Below, in pieces: positions 46,106 through 56,400 of a DNA stretch of 64,000 nucleotides; position 1 is the first letter of the stretch; each line of letters begins with the position of its first letter. Both the position numbers and the translations under genes were made by a program. A model generated the notes under the pieces. The model ran no database searches. It was not told the origin of the DNA and saw nothing but the letters and a program-made list of their open reading frames with translations. The DNA is taken from contig ONCM01000002.1 in assembly GCA_900316305.1 (NCBI GenBank), positions 101,967 through 165,966 of the forward strand, read 5' to 3'. The DNA comes from an uncultured Bacteroidales bacterium (GTDB lineage: Bacteria > Bacteroidota > Bacteroidia > Bacteroidales > WCHB1-69).

Positions 46106-46124
46106 CTGCTAACTGCTAACTATC
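46090..46124. repeat. Heptamer array (AACTACT/AACTGCT) between convergent genes
   Basis: AACTACT twice, AACTGCT twice, AACTATC. It contains the stop codons of both neighbours: TAA at 46103-46105 on the plus strand and TAG (46120-46122) on the minus strand. Confidence 0.88.
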
Positions 46125-47814
46125 GTTTCCCCACCAGCACTCCCGACACGTTCCACGCACTGAAATACGTGCCCTCGCGCTGGCCTTGCGGGATGGCGAC
46201 GGTGAGCGTGTGCTCGCCGGGGGTGAGATCCGTGAGGTCGAAATAGACTGGCTGCGTGGCGGTGCCGGGACACCAACCCGAACGCGAGTAGTCCGAGGAG
46301 GACATGCCGTTCCAGAAGTTGCCGGAGGCGGGGTTATAGACTCGGAAGGTGCCGCAGTCGCTGCGCCACGGGGTGTGACGGAAGCGCGGCTGCCCGTCGA
46401 TGAGGATGACGTTCTCCTTCGGCACGAATTCATCTCCGTTATCCCAGCCGCCGTGACCCGTGCTCAGGTATCGCAACCGTAGCGATGTGAGCCCCTCGGG
46501 AACGGTAAAGGTCACCGTAAGGCTGTCAGTCTCGAAAAGTTTCCCGTAGTTCTGTCCCGACATCTCCATCACGTTGCAGGTGTTGAAGAGCGGCAGTGTC
46601 CAGTATTCTTCGTTGACATTTCCCGACCATTCGTAACTTTCGGGATATGCCTTGAGGTCGAGGGTAACTTTGTGGCCACCGGCGTCGTAGTTGCCGATGA
46701 ATGCCCCGATATAGACATCGCCCTGCAAGTACTGTCGTAAGTCGCTGACATCCTGCTTGTAATAGGCCGCATCCTCCCACTCCTTGTCGTTGAGCGAGCG
46801 GTACTGGTTGTAATGATGCACCCCGAACGGCGTGAAGAAACGGACCAGTTCCACTAACGGCGTGTAGTCCTTCTCCAGCTTGATTCCCTGATACTGCTCG
46901 CCGTTCTTGTCGGTGAACACGGGCAGTACGCCCACGCTGTCGATCAGTGCGTTGAGGAAGCTGATTTTGGAGGCAGGGATCACAAAGATGGATCCGGTAC
47001 GGTCGTAGGCGTCACCGTTGGACTGCTCGGTCAGCTCCGCAAACAACTGGTAATGAGCGGGGAATTGCTTCAGCTGGAGGCGTTTGAGGATAATGGTGCC
47101 GTTGGAGTAGGGCAGGGTAGTGTCGTAAGGGATCGTGCGGGATTTCTCCAGTTTCGGGTTGAAGCAAATCTGCGCGTCGTGGAAAACAGGGACGGTGATG
47201 ACGAGCTTCTCCTTTTCGAGATTGTTGAGGGCGCGGCGGTCGGTGTACTGTCCGAAGTTGTCGGTGATGATGGGCTCAACATCCTTGTACTTCTCCACTT
47301 TCGCCAACCGTGTGGTGGTGTTGCCGTTGCGGGTAATTTGCACGACCACGCCCGGCAGGTTGCCAAATGAAGCGGAAGGCGTGGCGCGATGCCTCTTCAA
47401 GTCCTCCGTTACCCAAATCTCCATCTTGTTGGAAAACAGGGTGGTGGTGTATTTCTTGCAATTGTATCCGTTCAACTTTTCCGTCTTTTCCAACGTATAT
47501 TCGTTGCCGTTGTTCAGACTGTAGCCGGTGAAATACTGCTCGTCTTTCGAGTAGTAGAGCTGGTAGAAGACCGTATCACGGTTGTAGTCAATGTATGTGA
47601 AATGTTTGGCGATGCCGGGGATGGGGTTCGCTTCCTCCGGATCTGCGGAGCTGATGAGCGCGGCGTTCTGGTTCGGAGAGGTCGCCACGAGCGTGCGTGA
47701 CGTGTCGCCGCTGCCGCCTACGGTGAAAGTTTCGTAGGTTAGCCAGTATTGCGCATTGGCGGTGAATGTGGCAATCATCACGATTGCAAGGAGGAGAAGT
47801 GTTTTCTTTGCCAT
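46120..47814 (-). CDS. Secreted protein: GLPGLI-like N-terminus, PNGase F-like C-terminus
   Basis: A 564-residue exported protein (signal MAKKTLLLLAIVMIATFTANA). Residues about 25-250 contain the GLPGLI signature as FGNLPGVVVQI with a preceding KLNGYNCKK motif. Residues about 340-564 match peptide-N-glycosidase F (HHYNQYRSL, GHGGWDNGDEFVPKENVILI, SGWCPGTATQPVYFDL). PNGase F removes whole N-glycans from Asn. The neighbouring beta-mannosidase would fit a shared job in glycoprotein use. I cannot confirm each catalytic residue. Promoter TATCTTTG at 47841-47848 (minus). Confidence 0.8.
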   Translation of the reverse strand: MAKKTLLLLAIVMIATFTANAQYWLTYETFTVGGSGDTSRTLVATSPNQNAALISSADPEEANPIPGIAKHFTYIDYNRDTVFYQLYYSKDEQYFTGYSLNNGNEYTLEKTEKLNGYNCKKYTTTLFSNKMEIWVTEDLKRHRATPSASFGNLPGVVVQITRNGNTTTRLAKVEKYKDVEPIITDNFGQYTDRRALNNLEKEKLVITVPVFHDAQICFNPKLEKSRTIPYDTTLPYSNGTIILKRLQLKQFPAHYQLFAELTEQSNGDAYDRTGSIFVIPASKISFLNALIDSVGVLPVFTDKNGEQYQGIKLEKDYTPLVELVRFFTPFGVHHYNQYRSLNDKEWEDAAYYKQDVSDLRQYLQGDVYIGAFIGNYDAGGHKVTLDLKAYPESYEWSGNVNEEYWTLPLFNTCNVMEMSGQNYGKLFETDSLTVTFTVPEGLTSLRLRYLSTGHGGWDNGDEFVPKENVILIDGQPRFRHTPWRSDCGTFRVYNPASGNFWNGMSSSDYSRSGWCPGTATQPVYFDLTDLTPGEHTLTVAIPQGQREGTYFSAWNVSGVLVGKR

Positions 47815-47840
47815 ACGATTTACGGTTTATTTTGAGTTTG

Positions 47841-47848
47841 CAAAGATA
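47841..47848 (-). promoter_or_regulatory. Promoter of the PNGase F-like gene
   Basis: TATCTTTG on the minus strand, 27 bases before the start at 47814. Confidence 0.6.
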
Positions 47849-47903
47849 CAACAATAAGGAATATATGTCACATTTTTTGAAAACAAATCGAATTACACAC
47901 GAT

Positions 47904-47931
47904 AACTACTAACTGCTAACTACTAACTGCA
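47904..47931. repeat. Heptamer array (AACTACT/AACTGCT)
   Basis: AACTACT, AACTGCT, AACTACT, AACTGCA, beside the tsf terminator. Same family as the array at 46090. Confidence 0.8.
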
Positions 47932-47958
47932 AAAAAAAAGGCGCGAAAAACTCGCGCC
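47931..47958 (-). terminator. Terminator of the rplM-rpsI-rpsB-tsf operon
   Basis: On the minus strand GGCGCGA and TCGCGCC form a 7-bp G+C-rich stem with a 5-base loop followed by nine T residues, 24 bases after the tsf stop. Confidence 0.9.
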
Positions 47959-47982
47959 CTTTCGTATATGGGAGTGAATTAA

Positions 47983-48990
47983 TTACTCGCCGATTTGTCT
48001 GCGGACGAAGCTGACACAAGCCAGATCCTTGTCCATTCTCTTGACGTAGTCGCCGACGCTTTCTTTACCGTCGCTACCCATCACGAGAGGTTGGTATTTG
48101 AGGGTGCTTTCCTTGAAGAACTTCACCAGACGGCCTTGGGCGATTTGCTGGATCTGTTTTTCATTGAGGTTGGCAGCTGCTTTCTCAGCTTCCTCAGTCT
48201 TGATTTTGCGAGCTTGTTCGGCTTGCTCTTCGGTAATCCAACCCTTAGCCATGTTGGAGTTGATGTGGTCCTCGCTATCAACGTGAGCGGGGTTGATACC
48301 GACTTTGTGCAGAGCGGAATCAACAGCTCTCTGGATCATTTCGAGGCGGGTCTTCTCAACACCGACGGCCAACTCTTTGTCCTTCACATCTTGAGGAATA
48401 GCTTCTTCGTCGAGGGCGACGGGAGCCATAGCGGTGATGTGGAGGGCGACGTTGTGAGCAGCCTCAGCGGCCTTCTCACCGGGTTTGTTGAAGCCCACGA
48501 GGGTAGCCTTGTGGTTGCCCATGTGGTTGTAAGCCTCCACGTAGGGAGCTTCCAGGACGAGATAGTCGGGACATTCGATCTTCTCACCCGTCTTGCCGGT
48601 CATTTCGGTCAGCTTTTCAGCAACCGTCATGCCGCCACAGTCCATATTCAGGAGATCTTCTTTCGTTTTGATGTCAGCGGCCATAGCCTTGTCGAGAACG
48701 CTGTCGGTGAAGTTGACGAATTCTTCGCCTTTGCCCACGAAATCGGTCTCACAAGCCATCACGAGCATGTAACCTTTCGTTCTGTCGGCGTTGGTCTTGG
48801 CGATGATACGTCCTTCGTTGGAGGAACGGTCGGCGCGTTTGGCAGCCACTTTCTGGCCTTTCTTGCGGAGGATGTCGCGAGCTTTTTCGAAGTCGCCTTC
48901 AGCCTCGACGAGGGCCTTCTTGCAGTCCATCATACCGATACCGGTCTCTTGTCTTAATTTATTAACATCAGCAGCAGTGATATTAGCCAT
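47983..48990 (-). CDS. tsf: Elongation factor Ts
   Basis: EF-Ts exchanges GDP for GTP on EF-Tu. The 335-residue protein has the N-terminal UBA-like domain (VNKLRQETGIGMMDCKKALVEA), the TDFVGKGEEF motif that contacts EF-Tu, and the dimerisation domain. Last gene of a four-gene translation operon read right to left, directly followed by a strong terminator. Confidence 0.97.
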   Translation of the reverse strand: MANITAADVNKLRQETGIGMMDCKKALVEAEGDFEKARDILRKKGQKVAAKRADRSSNEGRIIAKTNADRTKGYMLVMACETDFVGKGEEFVNFTDSVLDKAMAADIKTKEDLLNMDCGGMTVAEKLTEMTGKTGEKIECPDYLVLEAPYVEAYNHMGNHKATLVGFNKPGEKAAEAAHNVALHITAMAPVALDEEAIPQDVKDKELAVGVEKTRLEMIQRAVDSALHKVGINPAHVDSEDHINSNMAKGWITEEQAEQARKIKTEEAEKAAANLNEKQIQQIAQGRLVKFFKESTLKYQPLVMGSDGKESVGDYVKRMDKDLACVSFVRRQIGE

Positions 48991-49016
48991 AATGTTGTAA
49001 TTTTTCTTGTTATTAA

Positions 49017-49829
49017 TTAATCGTTGTTTTTACGGGCGACTCTTCTGCGGCGGCCACCTTCGCGGTCGTCGTTTTCGCGCTCTTCGCCTTCGTTCTCGGC
49101 GTTCATTTCAGCCATTTCCTCTTCCATGCGGTCCTTGTTCATCTCGCGCTCGGCTTGTCCTTCACGGATAGCGTCGCAGATGGCTTTGAGGACCACGGCG
49201 ATTGACTTGGATGCGTCGTCATTTGCCGGGATGGGGTAGTCCACCAGACGCGGGTCGGAGTTGGTATCGACGATAGCGAAGGTGGGGATGGCGAGCTTGC
49301 GGGCTTCAGCCAAAGCGATGTGCTCTTTCATGATATCCACGATGAAGACGGCTGCGGGGAGACGGGAAAGGTCGCTGATGGAGCCCAAGTTCTTTTCCAG
49401 TTTGGCGCGCTCACGGCTGATTTGCAGACGCTCGCGTTTGGAGATGTTCTGGAATTGGGGGCTTTCGATCAGACGGTCGATGTCGCTCATTTTCTTGACA
49501 GCCTTGCGGATGGTGAAGAAGTTGGTGAGCATACCGCCGGGCCAACGTTCGGTCACATAGGGCATGTTGACATCCTTGACCATGCTGGCGACGGTTTCCT
49601 TGGCCTGCTTTTTGGTGGCCACGAAGAGAATCTTACGGCCGGAGCGAGCGATGCTCTTGGCGGCGCTGCAAGCGTCTTCGATCTTGTCCATCGTCTTGTA
49701 AAGGTCGATGATGTGAATGCCATTTTTCTCCATGAAAATATAGGGAGCCATGGCGGGGTTCCATTTTCTCTTGAGGTGTCCGAAGTGACAACCAGCTTCT
49801 AATAATTCTTCAAATTGTACGTTTGACAT
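49017..49829 (-). CDS. rpsB: 30S ribosomal protein S2
   Basis: A 270-residue S2 with FGHLKRKWNPAMAPYIF, the core motif FVATKKQAKETV and PTFAIVDTNSDP. The C-terminal 40 residues form an extended tail, first acidic (EEEMAEMNAENEGEERE) and then basic (RRRRVARKNN), beyond the minimal S2. 26 bases upstream of tsf; a 105-base gap separates it from rpsI, leaving room for an S2-binding leader that I cannot define. Confidence 0.97.
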   Translation of the reverse strand: MSNVQFEELLEAGCHFGHLKRKWNPAMAPYIFMEKNGIHIIDLYKTMDKIEDACSAAKSIARSGRKILFVATKKQAKETVASMVKDVNMPYVTERWPGGMLTNFFTIRKAVKKMSDIDRLIESPQFQNISKRERLQISRERAKLEKNLGSISDLSRLPAAVFIVDIMKEHIALAEARKLAIPTFAIVDTNSDPRLVDYPIPANDDASKSIAVVLKAICDAIREGQAEREMNKDRMEEEMAEMNAENEGEERENDDREGGRRRRVARKNND

Positions 49830-49934
49830 TTTAATTTTTTTAATTGTTTACATTCTTAAAAGCAACGGCGGAGTAGTCCTTACGCGGGAATCTTCACCGT
49901 TTCGATACTAAACAGTGTCCAAGCAGGATTCCGA

Positions 49935-50321
49935 TTAACGTTTGGAGAATTGGAATCTCTTACGGGCCTTGGGCTGACCGGGTTTCTTACGTTCAACCAT
50001 ACGCGGGTCGCGGCGGAGGAAGCCTTGAGCTTTCAGAGCCGGGCGGAGTTCGGGGTTGACCTGGGTGAGGGCCTTCGCGATAGCCATGCGGAGAGCCTCG
50101 GCCTGACCGGTGACGCCGCCGCCGTCGAGGTTAGCCTTGATGTCATACTGACCCATCAGGTTAGCCACTTGGAGGGGTTGCTCGACCTTGTACTGCAGGG
50201 TGGGAACGCAAAAATATTCCTTATAGTCACGGTTGTTAACCATGATTTGGCCGCTGCCGGGTTTCATGTACAAACGGGCGACTGCGGTTTTTCTTCTGCC
50301 TAATGTATTGATAACTTCCAT
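49935..50321 (-). CDS. rpsI: 30S ribosomal protein S9
   Basis: A 128-residue S9 with GRRKTAVARLYMKPGSG, GGGVTGQAEALRMAIAKAL and the C-terminal tail ending FQFSKR that reaches the P-site tRNA. It begins two bases after rplM, the standard pairing of these genes. Confidence 0.97.
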   Translation of the reverse strand: MEVINTLGRRKTAVARLYMKPGSGQIMVNNRDYKEYFCVPTLQYKVEQPLQVANLMGQYDIKANLDGGGVTGQAEALRMAIAKALTQVNPELRPALKAQGFLRRDPRMVERKKPGQPKARKRFQFSKR

Positions 50322-50323
50322 TG

Positions 50324-50779
50324 TTATTTAATATCCTTAATGTTAATTACTTTGGGTTGTTGAGCTTCATGCGGGTGGTTAGGACCAACATACACATGGA
50401 GGTTGCGGAACAGCTGGGCGCCGAGTCTGTTCTTCGGGAGCATGCCCTTGATGGCGTGTTCCAGAATGCGTCTCGGATCCTTGCGCATCACTTCCTTGGG
50501 GGTAGCGAAGCGTTGTCCGCCGGGATACGTGGTGTGGTGGACATATTCCTTGTCCGTCCACTTGTGACCCGTGAACTTCACCTTTTCTGCATTGATGATG
50601 ATCACATTGTCGCCGCAATCGAAATGAGGCGTGTAATAAGGCTTGTTCTTGCCTTTCAGTATGCGTGCCACTTGCGATGCGAGGCGGCCCACAACCATCT
50701 CCTGGGCGTCAACGACTACCCATTCTTTCTTGACGATTTTCTCATTCGCCGAAATTGTTTTGTAACTTACTGCATCCAT
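50324..50779 (-). CDS. rplM: 50S ribosomal protein L13
   Basis: A 151-residue L13 with WVVVDAQEMVVGRLASQVA, GDNVIIINAEKVKFTGHKW and AIKGMLPKNRLG. First gene of the operon; promoter TATTTTTG at 50891-50898 (minus) with a leader of about 110 bases, long enough for autoregulation by L13 or another product. Confidence 0.97.
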   Translation of the reverse strand: MDAVSYKTISANEKIVKKEWVVVDAQEMVVGRLASQVARILKGKNKPYYTPHFDCGDNVIIINAEKVKFTGHKWTDKEYVHHTTYPGGQRFATPKEVMRKDPRRILEHAIKGMLPKNRLGAQLFRNLHVYVGPNHPHEAQQPKVINIKDIK

Positions 50780-50890
50780 TTTTTCAGTTTTGACATTTTT
50801 TTGCGGGAGGTATCTTCACCCATATCTCCCTGATTCTTAATTTTTTTCCTTTGCTAACTTAAGGATAATAATCGAGATTTTTTAAGCGCG

Positions 50891-50898
50891 CAAAAATA
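50891..50898 (-). promoter_or_regulatory. Promoter of the rplM operon
   Basis: TATTTTTG on the minus strand, about 112 bases upstream of the rplM start, just beyond the end of the patatin gene. Confidence 0.6.
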
Positions 50899-50946
50899 GA
50901 CTTTTTTTCGATATTGTCAACAGGTGTTGAAAAATTTTTTCGAGCC

Positions 50947-53277
50947 TCAGAAATCGTATCCCGCGCCCACGTAAAATCCCACATGCTTGTAGTTTTTGCT
51001 GTTCCAATGGATGTTCGCCTGAATCGGACCGAACTTGGTCTTGTAGGCGGCTTTCAAACCGGCGGCGAAAATCGCGTGCTCGCTCATTCCGTTGATGTTG
51101 CCGTCGTGCATCGCTGCCGTCACTAAGGAAAGATACAGGTTCTTGTAGATTTTGAAACGGAAATCGATATCCACCATGGTGAGGAAGTCTGTGCAGTTGG
51201 TGGCTCCGTTGAAGCCGATGAACGGCATTTGCTGGTCATAGTAACGCCCTTCCATGGTGCCGCCCACGAAGTTGTACATCTCATCATTGTTATCAACCCA
51301 TCCTAAGATGTAACGGCCTCTCAATGCGGGGATGATGTGGAAGAAACGGCATACGGGGATGGCTCCCATAATGCTGGCCGCCGCGTAGTGCGAATTCTTG
51401 AAGTTATAGTCGTAATCTGCCGTCACCCGAAGACCGCTGTTCGGGAAATAACGGTCACTCAGATTGTCAAAGGCGAAACGGAGATAGAGATAGGGGTAAA
51501 TCCTCTTCCAGTTCCACTCTTTATAGTGCCCGTAAGTAGAAAATATGTTGGTGTAGGTCGGATTTTCAAGGCGTACACCTGCTCTCAAGTTGATGCGGCT
51601 CCAATGCGTGTCGGTCAAGTAAAAGTCAATAACGTTTCTCCATGTCTTTTCGTAAAATTCGCCGGGCTCGTAGTCACCGGATTCATTGTCTTGCTCGTCG
51701 AAGCCGTAGTTGAAGTCGAAGCTGAAGGCTCCGTTCAGGGTGCGGTATCTCGATTTCAGCGCCACGCCGAACATGGGACCGACGATGGGGGTGTAATGGT
51801 AGTCGAGCTTCAGGTATGGGGAAATGGCGAGGCGTGCCGTGACATCTAACACTGATCCATATATTTTATTGCGACCGAATCCTGCGTTGAGAAGGATGGC
51901 GATCCACTCCTCGCTGTCGAGCCGCACACCGATGCCGAGCGAGTTGGCCGGCCGCTTCACGCAGTTATAGACTAGCCGGTAGCTGGTGCCGTCGGGGTTG
52001 CCGATCAGCTCGTAAGTGACTTGCGAAAAGGCCATGGTACTGTAAATGGTGGCCTGTTCCAGCTCAATGTCTTTCTTGTCACAATATTCCCCCGGTGAGA
52101 TGTGGATCTTGTCCTTGAAGTAGCGCATCTCTTTCTCTGAAATTCCGTTGTATTCTACGGAGGAGATTTTGATTTTCGTCTTGCTGATGTCAATCGCCTT
52201 CACGTTTCGCAATTTCTGCTCTTTGTTGCCCAAAATGCGGGCCAGACTGTCGATTTCTCTCGTGTGGATGACGGCGGCGTCATAGCCGATCTGGATCATT
52301 TTGTTGACCTCCTCCGTGCCGAAGCTCAGTGAGGTGTAGCCCGTGAGGTCGGGTGTGATATAGACGGTGGAGTTTTTCATGGCGCGGTTGTGCGCCTCCA
52401 GACTGCCGGAATACTGGGTGGTTTGCAACAGCACGTCCGCGATGTTGTTGATCTCATTATGCTCGCGGGGCATGTAAAGTTCCACACCGATGATGATGTC
52501 TGCGCCGGCAGCTTTGGCTACGTCCACGGGAAAGTTGTTCTTCGTGCCGCCGTCCGAAAGAATCATCGAATCGACGCGCACCGGACGAAAATAGCCTAGA
52601 ATGGACATGGTGGAGCGCAAGGCCGAGATCAGGGAACCGGAAGTCCAGTGCTTCTCTGTCTGGGTCGCGATTTCGGCCGCCACACAGCAGAACGGAATCG
52701 GCAGATCCATGAAGTCCAAGTCGCCTTGATAACCCACGGACACGGAACTCATCATGTTGTAGATGTTCAGTCCGTTTTTTACTCCTGTCGGAAGACTTTT
52801 GGTGAACTTTTCCTTGTCGAAGGGAAAGCTGAGGATATAGGTGGAATTATAGCGCTTCTGGTCGTAACTGTAGTACTTCGTTGGGATTTCGTCACTCATC
52901 ATCACATCCCAGTCAATGCCGCGTATAAGTTGATCGATTTCATCGGCGGAATACCCCATGGCGTAGAGTCCGCCCATGAGTCCGCCCATACTGGTGCCCG
53001 CCACGAAGTCGATGGGGATTCCCTTCTCTTCCAAGAATTTCATCACACCGATATGTGCGGTGCCGCGTGCGCCGCCGCCGGCCAGCACCAAGGCCACGGT
53101 GGGACGGTGCTCCTTCTGGCGGATTTTTTCAAAGTAATGGTGCGTCTTCACGAAAAAGACAGAGTCCCCTTTCGGGTCATAACTGACATTGACCAGCTCG
53201 CTGTTCTGGGAACGCGCGGCGAAGGAGACGATGACGAGTAGGAGGCATAATACGATGCGACGGGTAAAATGAACCAT
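50947..53277 (-). CDS. Patatin-like phospholipase with outer-membrane barrel
   Basis: The ATG at 53277 opens a signal peptide (MVHFTRRIVLCLLLVIVSFA) and a 776-residue protein. The patatin domain (about 60-270) has the oxyanion loop GGGARG (67-72), nucleophile GTSMGG (S96) and DGG (D242) for a Ser-Asp dyad. A POTRA-like segment (about 325-400) and a 16-strand-type Omp85 barrel end in VGFYVGAGYDF, with terminal Phe. This is the layout of PlpD-like type Vd autotransporters and their Bacteroidota relatives. It would act on lipids at the outer membrane. Confidence 0.9.
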   Translation of the reverse strand: MVHFTRRIVLCLLLVIVSFAARSQNSELVNVSYDPKGDSVFFVKTHHYFEKIRQKEHRPTVALVLAGGGARGTAHIGVMKFLEEKGIPIDFVAGTSMGGLMGGLYAMGYSADEIDQLIRGIDWDVMMSDEIPTKYYSYDQKRYNSTYILSFPFDKEKFTKSLPTGVKNGLNIYNMMSSVSVGYQGDLDFMDLPIPFCCVAAEIATQTEKHWTSGSLISALRSTMSILGYFRPVRVDSMILSDGGTKNNFPVDVAKAAGADIIIGVELYMPREHNEINNIADVLLQTTQYSGSLEAHNRAMKNSTVYITPDLTGYTSLSFGTEEVNKMIQIGYDAAVIHTREIDSLARILGNKEQKLRNVKAIDISKTKIKISSVEYNGISEKEMRYFKDKIHISPGEYCDKKDIELEQATIYSTMAFSQVTYELIGNPDGTSYRLVYNCVKRPANSLGIGVRLDSEEWIAILLNAGFGRNKIYGSVLDVTARLAISPYLKLDYHYTPIVGPMFGVALKSRYRTLNGAFSFDFNYGFDEQDNESGDYEPGEFYEKTWRNVIDFYLTDTHWSRINLRAGVRLENPTYTNIFSTYGHYKEWNWKRIYPYLYLRFAFDNLSDRYFPNSGLRVTADYDYNFKNSHYAAASIMGAIPVCRFFHIIPALRGRYILGWVDNNDEMYNFVGGTMEGRYYDQQMPFIGFNGATNCTDFLTMVDIDFRFKIYKNLYLSLVTAAMHDGNINGMSEHAIFAAGLKAAYKTKFGPIQANIHWNSKNYKHVGFYVGAGYDF

Positions 53278-53310
53278 ACTTGATTTAAATTTTGCATGAA
53301 AAAGAAGCGG

Positions 53311-53318
53311 CAAAGATA
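53311..53318 (-). promoter_or_regulatory. Promoter of the patatin gene
   Basis: TATCTTTG on the minus strand, 34 bases before 53277; divergent to the promoter at 53390. Confidence 0.6.
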
Positions 53319-53389
53319 AATAATTTTGAGACCTAATAATATATTATGGTATCGTGAATTTTTGTTTGCTCCTTTTTTCGGAAATTTCC

Positions 53390-53397
53390 TATATTTG
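53390..53397 (+). promoter_or_regulatory. Promoter of the glycogen gene
   Basis: TATATTTG with a TTG 21 bases upstream (53366-53368); 42 bases before ATG 53440. Confidence 0.65.
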
Positions 53398-53439
53398 CGC
53401 TTTTAAAGCCAAATTGTAGAATAATTTTAATAAATACCT

Positions 53440-56400
53440 ATGAATCAAGGATATAGCGATTACCTTTTTGAAACTTCCTGGGAGATTTGTAACAAGGTGG
53501 GCGGCATCTATACTGTGCTTTCCACCAAAGCGGCGACGGTCGTCAACAGTTACCACGACCATTACATCTGCATCGGACCCGATATTTCCAAAGAATGTAA
53601 CGACGATTTTGTGGAGGATCCCACATTGTTCCGTAACTGGCGTGAAGTCGTGGCTCGCGATGGTCTGAAAGTTCGTATCGGTCGCTGGCAGATTGTGGGT
53701 TCGCCCGTGGTCTTCTTGGTTGATTTTACCAACTTCTTCGAGAAAAAGAACGAGATTCTGACCAAATTCTGGCTGAACTGTAAGTTGGACTCCATTTCCG
53801 GACAGTGGGACTATATCGAACCGGCACTGTTCGGCTATGCCGCCGGTCGTGTCATCGAGAGCTTCTACAACTTCTATTGCAGTTCGATGGACAAGATTGT
53901 GGCGCACTTCCACGAGTGGATGACAGGCACCGGTATCCTCTATCTGGAGTCCGTGGCCCCGCAAATCGCTACCGTCTTCACGACCCACGCTACTGTTCTC
54001 GGTCGTTGCATCGCTGGCAACGGTCTGCCGCTATATGCTGATACCAAGCAATATAACCCTGTGGATACGGCTAATAGATTCGGGGTGCAGTCTAAGTATT
54101 CGTTGGAGTCGCTGTCCGCCAAGTATGCTGACGCCTACACGACGGTGAGCGAGATTACCAACAAGGAGTGCGATGCTTTCTTCGAGAAGCCTGCCGACGT
54201 GATCACTATCAACGGTTTCGAGAATGCCTTCGTGCCGCAAGGGGAGGAGTTCGATCGTAAACGCAAAGCCGCCCGAGAAAAACTCTTGCAGGTGGCCTCC
54301 ACGCTCACCCAGGTCCAGATTTCCGACGACGCACTGCTGGTCATCAACAGCGGTCGTTACGAGTTCAAGAACAAGGGTATCGATGTCTTTATCAAGAGTT
54401 TGGCGAAGGTGGCGGAAGCCAATCCCGATCGTACGGTGGTGGCTTTCCTCACCGTTCCCGCCGGCCACAGCGGTCGCAACGAGGAGCTGGCTGCCCAGAT
54501 GACCCAGGCGGTGAGCGGTATTCCCATGACAGACCGTTTCACCACGCATGTGTTACACGATCCATATAATGACCCGATTCTCAATGAATTGAACAACAAT
54601 GGGTTGCATAACCAACCGGAAAAGAATCTTAAGATTGTCTTCGCGCCCGTCTATCTTGACGGCGAGGATGGCATCTTCAATATGAAATATTATGACCTGC
54701 TGATTGGCTTCGACCTTTCCGTTTTCCCGTCTTATTATGAACCATGGGGTTATACTCCTTTGGAAAGTATCGCGTTTGGCATCCCGACCATTACGACCTC
54801 CTTGGCAGGTTTCGGCGCGTGGGTGCAGGAACATTTCACCCAGCAGCAGAGCGTCAGCGTGATTGAGCGCACCGACCACAACGATGAAGAAGTGGTGAGC
54901 AACATCGCCGACAGGATTTTATTCTACCTTAATTGCACCCCGCAAGCGATGAAGGACATCCGCCAGACCGCGATGGCCATTGCGGAGAAGGCCCTCTGGA
55001 CGCACCTTTTCGCCAACTACGAGAAGACTTACGAGATTGCGCTGGGCAAGAGTGGAAGTCGTTATGAACAGTATCAAAACAAGACCTCCAATGTGGGCAC
55101 AATGGTAAAGGAACTGCAGGTTGAGCAGCCCGACTGGCATCGTGTCGCGATCAAGTCGCACCTGCCTGCGGAACTCCGTATGCTGGAAAAACTGTCGGAG
55201 AACCTGTGGTGGAGCTGGACCTTCGAGGCCCGCGAGCTCTTCGAGGAGATTGCCGGTCCGTCCCTGTGGAAGGCCTGCGAAGAGAATCCCGTTCACATGT
55301 TGCAAGTGTTGCCGTTGGATCGGATGCAGAATTTCGCGCACAACGACGTGTTCCTCAGTAAGTTGAAAAACGTTTATGACCGTTTCACTGCCTATATGAA
55401 CGAGCCTCGCAGCCGTCAGGAAGACCGCATAGCCTACTTCAGCATGGAGTTCGGCATCAGCAACGAGTTGAAGATTTTCTCCGGCGGTTTAGGCATGTTG
55501 GCCGGTGATTACCTCAAGGAAGCCAGCGACTGTAACGTGAACATGCTCGGCGTGGGTCTGCTGTATCGCTACGGCTACTTCCAGCAGCAGATTTCCGCGT
55601 ATGGCGAGCAGGTGAACCTCTACCCGCCGCAGAGCTTCTCCAAGCTGCCCCTCAAGCCGTATAAGGATGAAGAGGGTAACTGGTTGATGGTCAGCGTAGC
55701 GATGCCGGGTCGCAATCTCTACGCCCGTGTATGGCGAGTGGATGTCGGTCGCATCCCGTTGTATCTGCTTGACACAGACTTCGATAAGAACTGGGAGGAA
55801 GATCGCGGCGTGACGGCCACCTTGTACGGCGGCGATGTCGAAAACCGCCTCAAGCAAGAGATATTGCTCGGTATCGGTGGCGTCCGTATGTTGAAGGCTA
55901 TCGGCGAGACCCCGACCATATATCATCTTAACGAAGGCCATGCTGCCTTCCTGAACCTGGAGCGCATCCTGCAGGTGATGCAGAGTGAACATGTGAACCG
56001 TCAGGTGGCGGTCGAGTTGGTGAAAGCCTCCTCGCTCTACACCACGCATACGCCCGTGCCCGCCGGTCACGACGCTTTCACGGAAGACCTTATGCGCACC
56101 TATTTTGCGACTTACTCCCAACAGTTCAACGTGAGCTGGGAGGAATTCATGGGACTTGGTCGCAAGCACGAAAGCGACACTTTCGACAAGTTCTCGATGA
56201 GCATCCTCGCGTGCCATCTCTCGCAGGAGATCAACGGCGTGAGCCGCATCCACGGTCGTGTGTCGCAGGAGATGTTTGCTGGTCTTTACGAAGGCCGTTT
56301 CGCGGAAGAGTCGCACATCGGTTACGTCACCAATGGCGTGCACTATCCGACGTGGGCGCACAAGAAATGGCAGACCCTGCACCGCAGCGTTTTCGGAGAG

